Below, one piece after another: positions 43,401 through 55,400 of a stretch of 64,000 nucleotides of DNA. The DNA comes from Anarhynchus alexandrinus (Eukaryota > Chordata > Aves > Charadriiformes > Charadriidae). The position numbers and the translations under genes were made by a program. The stretch's first letter is position 1; each line of letters starts with the position of its first letter. The notes beneath the pieces are model-generated. The model saw only the letters and a program-made list of their open reading frames with translations. It was not told the DNA's origin and made no database searches. The DNA lies in contig VUYV01000290.1 of the NCBI GenBank assembly GCA_008711295.1, forward strand, positions 701,647 to 765,646, in the 5' to 3' direction.

Positions 43401-46400
43401 TAGTGTCTACAGAGAGAATATAGAGGGTACTCAGAGGGATGTTCAGGTCAGTGAAAACAGAATGAAACAGTGAAAGCAGGAGTGTAAATTGCTTTTTATA
43501 GAAAAAGTTTGTGCGAATTGTAAATCTACTATAAAATTTTTTTTAAAGGTAAACAAACTGGACAAATGAAAATGTAAATAGTCTTATCACCATGTAATTG
43601 TCACTTTTGTGCTGTAGTACTTAAAATTTAAATTCTATGGAAATCGCACAGAGTACCTAAGATTTGGGAAGGATGTTGTATATACTTGCCTAGGAAGTTG
43701 TCTTTAGTTAATCCTTAACATATGTGATTTCAGGGTATATATACATTATTTCTAGAAGTACATTGACTAAAGAAAATGTGCAAAACTTCTCCCAAGCATG
43801 ACCTCTTCTTAGTTCAGCATCATTTATGTCTGTATTGAAAAGTCCTGGATCATTGATTATAATTAGGTTTACTGATCAAGTTGAAGATTATCCATTCAAA
43901 TGAATTTCTGGATTGAGATGGTCTAAAGTAGTGAATTACTACTTTAAAAACAATAGGCTTTAATTTTTAAGAAGCTTCAATAGTGTAACTTGTAATTTAG
44001 GCTACAGAAGAAATTGAGGATCGTGAGACCTTAGCGCTGATGGCCGCAAGGAGTGAGAATGAGGGCACATCGGATGGTGAAACGTACATTGAAAAATACA
44101 CACGTGGTGTGCTGCAAGTGGAGAACATTTTGAGCCTTGAACGACTAAGACAGGCAAGGAAAAGGCACTTCTTTCACCTTTTGAACTGGATTATGAGAAT
44201 TCAAGTAGATACGATTGATGTTTTAAAAATATTAAATCTTCGTTGTTTTTTTAGTTTGGTTTTTTTTTAGAGAACTTTGGACGGATAAATGTATGGCGAA
44301 GTTACTTCTGTATTCTGAAATACAGAATTCCAATAGTGGTGGGTCTAGTAACTATAGCTGCCTATGGTGTAGTACGCAGAACCTGAACAGGCAAAGGCCA
44401 AAGAATGCATTCCAGATACAAATTTTGGTGGTTGGTTGTGCTAATTAAGATTTGTATATGCAAGCCCTGCTTGCTGTTGTTTGCCACACTGAAAAAAGTT
44501 TCTATCCTGCTGATCATTTCTCATGAGGAGACCATGGCATTGTTTCTAATGTGTTCTTTTCTTTATACAGGCAGTCACAGTCAAAGAGGCACTCTCCACC
44601 AAAGTGAGAAACATCCGCAGAAGCATCAGCACTCCAAATGTCCACAATGTAAGGACCCTTTATCCTCTAGTAACTTAGGTCTAATGGGGCAGGGGGGCGC
44701 TTTTTGTGCGCTGATGTAATGCTTACACAATGTGATATGGTAATGATTATTCTGAGCTGGGACTAACCAACCTGTAGGAAAGTTGTCATGAGTGAAGATC
44801 AGTCACCCGGAGCCCCTCCCCACAACTGTCCATCCTAAGATAACAAAGTTGACAGGCAAGTGGGAGTGTTGGTTGAAACTCTCCTCCTTTTATGAGGATA
44901 TTCATTTTGGAAGTAGTTCAGGATGACAACTGCCCTGATTCAGATTACTTTTACTTCAAAGTCACTTTACCTTTTTTCATAGTATAAGGGATACTTTCCA
45001 TTTCATGTGTTCTCCTGTCACCCACTCATAGAGCACAAACATAGCTGTCCTTATAAATAATCTTAGCTGAAAAAAGATAACAAAAAAATTGTTAGTACTA
45101 AATGATCACCCTGTTTCCTTAAGGCATTATATTTTCTAAATAAAAGGTAGGCATTTTGTCATTCTCCCTGTTGGTGTTCTGTAGGTATCCTGTAGCCGAC
45201 TAGATCTTTCTGCCTGTGATGACAATGATAAGGTATGTAAATATGACAACAAACAGTGCACATTCTCAGATTCCCCTCCCTTTAAAGCAAGATGTATTTA
45301 AGAATTGAAAAAAATAGGAAAACAGTATTTTTAACAGTGTGTTTACATAATATAGCTTCAAAATGCTGTACTTATTACGTATTATTTTGAATTAACCTTC
45401 TTGTCCTTCTCTGCTCTTCATATTAGAATTATAGAAACTGATATTTAAGAAGTTATAGCAAAACTTAATATACTTCACTGAAAAGCTAATTAGCTCCTAA
45501 CCAATCCATTTGTGTGAGAGAAAATTGTCTTAGATCAGTAACTTGATTTTCCTTTGGTTTGGGTTTTTTTTTTTTTAAATCTACCTTTGAGTTTACCTAT
45601 TAATTTTTCCATGTTTGCCTGTATCAGCATGCATGTTTATGTATTTTTGTTTCTTAGGGTTGGTCTGAAAGTCACCTAGATATATCTGACTGTTCTTCCA
45701 GTTATCAAGATGTATCATGTTATGGTACTTTACCCAGGGAGTCACCTCGCAAGAGCAAAGATGGCAGTGGTGAGACTTTAAAGTATATACATAATGACAG
45801 TGCTTTGTGGGTTTTTAGTTACTGCATTAAATTAAAAATTAAATTCTCAGTGCTCTTTTCATTCTACATGCATTATCCAGCGTCTTGCTTTAGCAGCTAA
45901 GCATAATCTGGAAATAGGGGAGAAAGGGAGAAATGCATGAAGACATCCAGGAAAGGATGGGAAATTGGGGGTGTCCAAAAAAACCAAGGGGGGGGGCAGA
46001 ACAACAAGCTAAATGTGAGTCAAAACAGTACAAGAAAAAAACCAAACTGTCCAAACAAACAAACAAAAAACCAACCCAACCACAAAGCAACCAAACAAAC
46101 CAACAAAAAGGAACTGCTGTTAGAAAATGAAGATGTTTTTGTTAAAGTGGGAAGGGTCCTTTTGCAGGTTCTTTGCATGATTTGGATATTTGCTCTGCAA
46201 TGTCAGTGTGTCAAAGGTGCCTGATTTTCTCCAGGTCAAATTGCAACACGCTCTTCTTGATCAGGCAATACAGGTAGAGATAATGCTGCAGTAAAGTGGG
46301 ACTGAGAGTTTATTCATTGCTTCCTTGTCTAAAATTTCCTTTTTGATCATCCTGTTCGTGCAGGATTTCTGGCTTGGTTCCAGGGCAGAATTGCCGTGTT

Positions 46401-49400
46401 GTGGGCAGAGGACAGGTGAGGCACAGGAAGCAGAGAGCTGTCAGTTCCAGTTTCAAGGACGCTTCCCACTGTTTTTATGACTGAGAAAAGGAGAAATATT
46501 GGACCCTCAAAGTGGAGGGAGCAGATACTGCTATTCTCTGCTTTGCCTCTGTTTCCAGGCTTCTCCGGGGGGTATAATCTCCTCTCATTGAGCTCTGCAT
46601 TATCTTATGCCTTGGCCAATGGTTGAATACTAAAATATTGACATTTTTCTGTAGCCAGCAACTTGCCAAGTGTGTGGCTTAACCTTCAGTTATTTTGAAT
46701 TATGCTCTTGTAGTCAAGATATGAAGAGCTGAAATACAATACTTCTGCTTTTTTACCTAGGTGTTGTATCAGAGAATTCCCATGCTTTAATGGCCAGCCC
46801 TTTTAAAGCATTTTCTCCTCAGCCACCAAAGTTTTTCAAGCCCTTAATGCCAGTGAAAGAGGAACATAAAAGGAAGACCCCACTTGAAAGCCGACCTCTG
46901 CTTAGCCAAGAGGTAATCTTTGAAAACCACCTCATCTTTTTAAAGGAGATTGAACGATTTTGTGTGCTTGGCAAATCGTTTGCAACGTCTATCTGTTGCA
47001 ATAGAATTTTGTAATTCTCTGGTAAAATTAATCAGGTTGTTCTTTATATGTGGTGGGGTTTTGGTGTTTGTTTTTTACCTGAAATACTGGAGTTGGTTTT
47101 CACTTCTTGGTAAGTATTCTCCTTTACAGGGTCCATCTGTTCCACTTTAAACTAACAGTGACCTGCTTTTTTTTTTTTCTCCAGCAAGATGTTGGTGTGT
47201 TTTTTCATAGATAAAACATAATTCTGTAAAACAGTGTTCTAGGGTGGTTATAATTCTGACCTTAATTTCTCATCCTAAAACTCTGTTGGGAGGAGCGCAT
47301 GAGTTTCTCTACCTATTAACTTGAATTTTGATGTATATGTGGCCAGCATGGGTGTTTCACTTTCATCATGTCTTAATGCCTTTCTAACTTGCACGCGTTT
47401 AGCGCTGTGGTCAGAGTTGTGGTTTGTGTGGTGTGATGTGTTGTGTGTCTGTCTTAACCTTTGCAGAGCATGCCTTCATCTCAGGTGCGTTGCGCTGGCT
47501 GTGTTGTGCCTGCAGGAAGGAATGCCAGCAGCGTGCCTGTAGAAAGCAATAGCGTACGTAAGGAAAAGATTGTAAGTTTTGTACCAGTTTCTGTTATGAG
47601 GCCTGGTGGTGGGCTTAGGGCCATTTGGTGGTGGGCTTGAGGTACTTAATGCTACTGCAGCAGAAAATAGGTGTAATGTGGATATAATCGCTTGTGATTA
47701 ACTAATGGTTATAATAAACCAAGCTTGCCTGGCTTGCAGATGCATCTGTCGTTGGAACTAACTCAATCGGGGGTTTGCATTTGGGTTTTTTTGTGTTTTC
47801 TTTTGTTTTTAATATTCATATGGGATTTGTCTTGTGGGTGGGCGGGAGAGGGGAGGCTTTAGTTTTTACAGGGCACAAATGATCAGGTAAAGGGTGGTTT
47901 AGTGAACCATGTTGTTGTCGTCACTCTAATATACCTTGTATGTTACCCAGATTTTGTGACTATACCCCAGAGTAAATGGAATGATCCCATTTGGTGTAAG
48001 TAACCATGCATTTAGGTGTCGGTACCCTATAAAAAGCTTCTCATTGCCTGATGTGGAAGTAATATGACTAAAATAAGATTGCCGCTCTTCATTAACCTGC
48101 AGCCTGTCTTCATCATAATTCAGGTGGTGAATTGAGGTGGAGGGCTTTTATATTAATCTTCACCTGCCAAATCCTTTTCTCACTGCTGCTTCAACAAAAG
48201 GTGTATCATCGTTTCTGCTGTATGATAGACTTGTTTTTTGGGCTGTGGAACATGGCTGTAAATACTTGCTTTAATCAGAACTTTAGATTTAAAATTCAGA
48301 ACCTTCAGATTATTTCAAGGAAGTATTATAGGCCTCTTACCACAAAGTGCTAGTGGTGGATTCTTCCTATTCAACAGTTATTTTCATTCCTACTATATAG
48401 CCGAGCCATTAAAAAATCTGTTCTGGATTTCTAATGCTATTTTGTAGGTTGTTATACCAAAGTGTCCTGAGTGTTCTGGTGTATAGATTTGAAGCTTGGT
48501 TGCTGATTTTGGGTAGCAGCTGTTTTAGTCGCAATCATGTTAATTTTCCATAAGTTAGCTGACATGCTGACTCACACTGAGTCACTGGAACAAATAGCTT
48601 GAAGGTATTTGGAGGACAAAATCTTCTAGTGGGTTGAAAAACATCCCTTGGAAACTAAATTGTTACCAAATTTTCCATAGCAACTTCATAGCACTTTTAA
48701 TCCCTTGAGTAAAAACAGGGTCCCACCCCATGCATGCCCGGAATTAACCCAGGCATTTGCCTGTGCTGCCTTCCAAAGATAAGCAGAAGCTTTCAGAGCT
48801 GGAAGAGGGCAACATCCTGCACCAGGCTTTCCCAGTTATAATGGAACTAATTCACTGAACGCTGTAAACCTGCTGTAGCCAACAGGGCCCTGGAAAGAGC
48901 TGTTCTTCCGGTTGTCAGCTGCTTGCTCCTACCCTTGTATGACTTCTCCCTTGCATCAACATAGCTTTTTGTTTGTTTGCATAGTAAGTCAGATCAAGGG
49001 AACTGATCCATCCAGATGATGGCTGGACTACCACAGAGTTATATTTCGTTTGGATCTACTCCCCAGTCTGATCACCTTATAGACACTTGACACTTGGGAG
49101 GCAGGCAAGAACCAGCAGCCACTACTGGGGAGGAGGTTGAGACAGCTATTTGCGTAGCCCTGCCAGCTTATGGCGCTGGGTTTATCAAATGCTGGCTTCT
49201 GGGGTTTTTTTAATCACTTTAGGAAAGAAGCCTCTGTAAGACGTAATCCCAGGATACCTTGCGTTTTTCAGAGCTGGAGCAAGTCTATGTTCGAACTAGG
49301 CTGGAGTACGTATTTCACATATTTGGATGAATAGTGCTCTCAGAATGAGTTCAGAGATTACAGTAGGGCAGTATCACTGCTCCCCATGAAACTTCACTGC

Positions 49401-52400
49401 TCCTCTCTACTTGATTCGAAGTAAAGTTTTCATATGATTAATCAATACTGTAAATGATGACTCCAAGGTGTACAGAGCCTCATATTCCTAACTAATCACT
49501 GGATGATTGGTGTTGCTTCAGGTATGATGCTCACTTGCATCTTACAGCATGTATAAAATGCCATAGAAGTAAAGCAACTAAACATACAGGAAGCTAGTAA
49601 TATTAACTAGGTAAATGTTCTGCACCTAAATAGGCATAAGAATGATGTTTAGCCTCTTATGTTTCTCTGGGGTCTTTTCTTAAGTTTTCTTGAATATTCA
49701 GAACACATCTGTCAAAGGAAGAAAAAAACCAACCAACAGCACTTAACAAAAAAATATTTCTATTCAGTTGGCCTGAAATAGAGCATTCAACATCAAATTT
49801 CAGACAGTACTTCCACAAGCATTTAGTATTGCAAGTATTTCAAAACAGCATGACATAAGTGCATGTTCTATATAACATGCAAGTACAGTGGAATATGTTA
49901 AGGTCAGATGAAATGTTTTCATATTGAGTGTATTTGAATACTGCCTGTAATTAACACGTTTAAGGGGGATTTGGCTAAGAGCAAGCCCTCCTAGTGGGCA
50001 ATGAAAATTGAAGCACCAGTGGTGCAACCACTAAATAAGCGTTACTGATTTTTAAATTAGTAAAATAGGAACTAGCATCTTTAAAGTTACTTGAGAGGTA
50101 TAATTTAGGGATTTGAAAACTCATATACTTTAAGTTTTAACTACACAGTATGTTTGTTACAAAGCAGTTGTAGGGAAGCTGCTCTGTGTTCTTGCTTACT
50201 TTGCTTCTGTTATTGCTAAATCTTGATGTATAGTTTGTTTTTCATTATAGTCTTTCTGTTACTTCCCAGGGAAGTGGCTGCAGTTTCTTTACCAATTTTT
50301 CAAGGACTTTATCTTTATTTCTACCAGTAGCCTGAGCAGTTCAAGGTGGCTTCCTTCTTTTTTCCCCACATCTTACATCTACAGGAATTTGAAGAACCCT
50401 GAAATTGTTTGTTTCTGGAGTTTCCCAGTTGGGAAGCTCAAGAGAACTTTGAAAGGAAATACTTCTTGTCCCCACAAGGGGCACCTGTTGTCTGTCACAA
50501 GGTGATGTGTCATCACCTATTTGCAGCATTATTCACAACCCACGTTCTAGCAATAAGACTGCTTCTCTGTACCTTAGCTTTTGTATTTCTGATGATAGAT
50601 AACCCTGAAATGATGCATGACTGGCAATGTGGTTACTTGTGTGACTTTTTCTAATCAAGTCACCGACGTCTGTGTATCTGTAGAGCCATTTCTCAGTTAC
50701 AGCGCCTCTTACCCAGTCTGATTCTGAACAGGGACCCTGTGTGTACTAAGATACTTTTTTTTCCATCAGATGAGGAATCTTGAAGGATTCAAAGGCGAAA
50801 CAAAGAACTCTGTTATAAAAATGCCTTTTTGTTTCAAGTGGATCTTTAGCTAGTATGGACTAGAAATACTTCCTTCATGAAATGCTTATCGGTTTGGAGT
50901 TTTATGTACTATCTTAAACCCACTGTATTTGATAAACACTACAGTTTATAATATTTTAAAAACAACAAACTACAAGGTTCTGCATAGAGCAAAACTTACT
51001 TTTGCATAAATAATAAGGAAGGAGTAAGCAGAATAATTGAGAAAAGGTCCCTCAGAGACGAGCAACAGGTATACTCCGATATGCAAAAAAGATGCTTTGC
51101 ATCACGCTTTAGTGCGTGGAATGGTATTCATAGTCTCAAAGTGGATATGAATTTTGCCCTTTACTTTTAAGGGGACGATCTGTAGATTTCAGATGTAAAG
51201 AACAAGATTTTCAATAATATGAATAATTTTGAATAGTCTCATGTGAAATTTCATAACACTGTCACTCCTCTGCAGAGAAATAAACAGTTGCAAAATAAAG
51301 CCTTCATCCAAATTCTGCATGAGAAATAACTCTGAAGCAGACCTGTAAAAACTAGTAAGCAAAGGATGCCAAGCCTTTACTTGGGCAGATATTAGTAATC
51401 TGAAATCTGGTTCTATTTGTCAGGTATACTTAAACAAATACAGGTATCTTCTTCAGATACTGATTGCTCTGCCAACAAAACTTTAATATTGTTGGAAATC
51501 TTGATTCAGAAGAGGCTATTTTGCATGAGTAATATGACTGAATTATATCCGCGATAAGCTTGAACATGGTAGGAATGAAAATGAAACCTTGTTATAGACA
51601 AAGGGCCATAGTAAGTAGTGATCACTTCAAAAAATGCAGGATAAAAGAAAAATCAAGTAATTTAGAACATCTTTACAGTTCTTAAAAAAAAAGTCAAACA
51701 AAAACTGGAAAAAAACCCACCTTCAGGTTAGGAGAAGGATCTTGTCACATAAGCATGTGTTTCCTAATATATACCTACAAGGCTGTTTTAATTAATTGCG
51801 CTGCTGAATGGGGGCAGGGGAACTGGTCACAAATGACTTGGAGAAGGCCAATGTACTCAATGCCTTCTTTACTTCAGTCTTTATCTGTAAAACTAACCTT
51901 CAGGAACCCAAGCCCTGGACACCCAAGAGAAAGTGTGGAACAAGGAGGACTTACCCTTGGTAGAGGACTACCAGGTTGGGGACCGCTTAAACAAACTGCA
52001 TGTTTGTTTAAGTAAACATACCCACAGTGCTGAGTGAGCTGGCTGATGTTATTGTAAGGCTACTCTCAGTTTATCTTTGAATATCATAACAATTGGGAGA
52101 GCTGCCTGAAGACTGGGAGAGAGCAAATATCACTCACAAATATCAAGGACAAAGAAGAAAGATCAAGCTAACTACAGACTGGTCAGACTCACTTCTGTCT
52201 CTGGGAAGGTGTTGGAGAAAATCCTCCTAGAAAGCATTTCCAAACACATGAAGGACAAGAAGGTGATTGGGAGTAGCCAGCATGGATTTACAAAGCCGAA
52301 ATCATGCTTGACCAACCTCAGTTGCCTTCTACAGTAAGGTGACGAGCTTGGCAGATGAGGAGAGAGCAGAGGATGTTGTTTGCCTTGACTTTATTAAAGC

Positions 52401-55400
52401 CTTTGGCACTATTTCCTATAACATCATCACAAATGGGCTGACAAAGTACAGGTTAGATAGCTGGATAGTGAAGTGGATTCAAAACTGGCTGAATGACTGG
52501 GCCCAGAGGGTTGTGATCAGAGGTGTTGGAGGCTGGTAACAAGCGGTGTGCTCCAGGGCTCAATACTGGGACCAGTACTGTTCAACACCTTCAACCTGGA
52601 TGATTGGACAAAGCGGACCCTCAGCAAGTTTGCAGATGATACAAGACTGGGAGAAGCGGCTGATACATCAGAGCGTTGTGCTACTATTCAGAGGCACCTC
52701 AACAAGTTGGAGAACAGGGCAGAGAGGAATCTCATGAAGTTTAACAAGGGGAAATGCAATGTCTTGCTTCTGGGAAGGAATAATGGCAGGCACCAGTATG
52801 TGTTGAGGGCTGACCTAACAGAGAGCAGCTTTGCCTAGAGGTACGTTGGGGTCCTTGTGGACAACAAGCTGGCCATGAGCCAGCAACGTACCTTTGTGGC
52901 AGAGAAGACCAACAATATACTGGACGTTGCCAGCGGGTTGAAGGAGGTGATCCTTGCTCTCTACTCAGCACTAGTGAGGCCGTATCGGGAGTATTGTGTC
53001 TGGTTCTGGGCTCCTCAGTACAAGAAAGATATGGAATTACTGTAGTGAGTCTGGTGCAGGGTTACAAAGATGATTAATGGCTTGGAGCATCTGGCATGAG
53101 GAGAGGCTGGGAGAGCCAGGACTGCTCAGCCTGGAGGAAACCAGGCTCAGGGGCATCTTACAATGGGTAAAAACACCTGATGCAAAGGAACTGAGCAGAC
53201 TCTTCTCAATAGTGCCCGGTGACAGAACATGAGGTGACAGACCCAAATTAAAACGCATGAGATTCCATCTGAACACAAGAAAACACTTTTTTACTGTGAG
53301 GGTGGTCAAACACTGGAAAGGGTTGTGCAGAGAGGTTATAGAGTCCCCATCCTGGGCAGTCCTGGACATTGTGCTCTGGTTGACCCTGCTTGAGCAGCGG
53401 AGTTTGGAATAAATGACCTCAAGAGGTGCCTTCCAACCTAAACAATTCTGTGATTATTCTGACCTGCAAACTGAACAAACCTGTTTGCTGTCTGTGTATT
53501 TGAAGCTTTGTTGTACGTAGTTATTTGAGCAGTCATAGCTATTATGAAGTATAGGAAACATTTTCAGGAGGATGTTTATCTTAATCTTGGTTTATTGGTT
53601 CTCAATGCATTGGTCATCTGGTTTTGAGTATTGTGCTTTTCCTTTTCCAGCGGTGGTTCACAGCAGGTGTCTGAAAGAATCAAACTACTTTAGATATAAC
53701 ACAGGATCTGCCTTCATCGGTAGTTGAAATCCATGATGCAGATAAATGAATTGAGAAATAATAGGTGCTTGAGTTCCTCTAAACTTTAAGTACTTCAGCA
53801 GTTTTCATTTTTCTGAAAATATTATTCTTTCTAGTAGGAATTTGCTATAAACTAACCATTTTTAATATATGTGTGTGTACACAGATGTATGTATATATAT
53901 ACACATGTTTATATATGCATATATATATGTATAAATGAATACATATATTTATATGAAAAATGAAGTACTTAAAAAAAGGTCCATGTGGAGTCCTGCCTGC
54001 AGTATTTTATATTGGGGGAGCAGCCAAACCATGTTGCTGGGGTTTTTCTCAGGTGTGTCTTGACAGACTGAAGTCCTCAGCTTCAGATGGGCTCTGTGAA
54101 AGCCATGTCTGTGGGCTGGTCACAGTGCATCACCTCTCGTTAGCAAAGGGAAACTCAGGGAGGTACCTCCAAATTCGGCCAGGTTAACAAGTGTCACATA
54201 TTTCCCTCCAAACATGTACGTGTATGTATACAAATGCTTCCATGAAGATTTGCTGTCATACTTGATCCTTTTGCCTTTGTTTTCAAACACCGTGAATGTG
54301 TTCAAGTGTGACAGCTAGGGGTAAGCAAAATTATTTAGCCTCACTGGTATCAGATTAATAGAAATTGTACAGGATAGTTTTTAACAATCAGTATTGCAGT
54401 GGAGACCCTCTAAGGCCTCTTCCATTCATATTTATGTTTTTCTTGTTAGGTGGTCAATTAGCTCTGTAGAATACCTTCAATAGGTTTAATTAGTCTAAAT
54501 TGTGTGTGGGGGGGAAATTTATAATACATGGCTTTAAAAGCTGAGTATGATGAAAATATGTAAATATATCACTTTTTCATGTTGTGAGCTTTCCTTATGC
54601 CAAACTTCATTGCTTTATATTTTCTGAACTATTTTGTTTATTTTCTAAAAATTGAATAGCTCAGGGTAGCCAGGATATGTTCCCAGCAGCTCTTTTCAGA
54701 GGTGTCTTCCATTCTTCAATTAAAGAATATTAAAGTTATATATTTCTCCATGTTCAGAAAGGAAAAAAGTCAAGGAAGGTTAGTTTATTGTGAAAACTTT
54801 ACTGTTGTGGGTTCCTAATCCCATGCAACTCCCTCTTCTTTTGCAGGACTCTGAGGAGGAGGACAGTGAGTTGGAGGCCATTAATAAGAAGCTAAGTCCA
54901 CAAAGTTTTCAAAATTTCCGGCCTTACGTACCGGAGGAGTTTGCTGACTTCAGTGTTTACAATGCTAGCCTGGAGAACAGGGAATGGTTTTCTTCTAAAT
55001 CAGACTTCATGAGTTCACGTGTTCTTGAGAAAGAGGTATCCCGCAGCCCCACCACTAGCAGTATTACTAGTGGCTACTTCTCCCACAGTGCCTCTAACGC
55101 TACTCTGTCTGACATGCTTGTTCCCTGTAGTGATAGCACAGACCAGCTAGCCAGTCACACGAAGGAGCTGGACTCTCATGATCCCTCGGGATCATCTCTT
55201 GCACATGATTTAAGGTCTTCTTCGAACAAGGAGTGTCAAGAGTCAGAAAAGGAGGTAGCGAGAGAAAAGTTACCTGTGTTACCACTGAAAGACAACAGTG
55301 CCTTAACAGAACAAGTACCACTGTCCCTCGATGCCACTGACAGAGACTCTCAGCAGTTAGCCAGAGCTGGATCATTTTCTGTTTTGAGTTCCTCGGATGG

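Larger units (their letters stand above)
47572..54846 (+). other. KIF13A intron, 7.3 kb, with a CR1 element
   Basis: The longest intron in the window. Its recognised content is a CR1 of about 1.7 kb (51785-53460) and an AT/GT microsatellite-like stretch at about 53865-53955. Positions 48720-49200 are less AT-rich and may be an old repeat I cannot name. I saw no further exon with good phase and splice sites. Confidence 0.7.
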
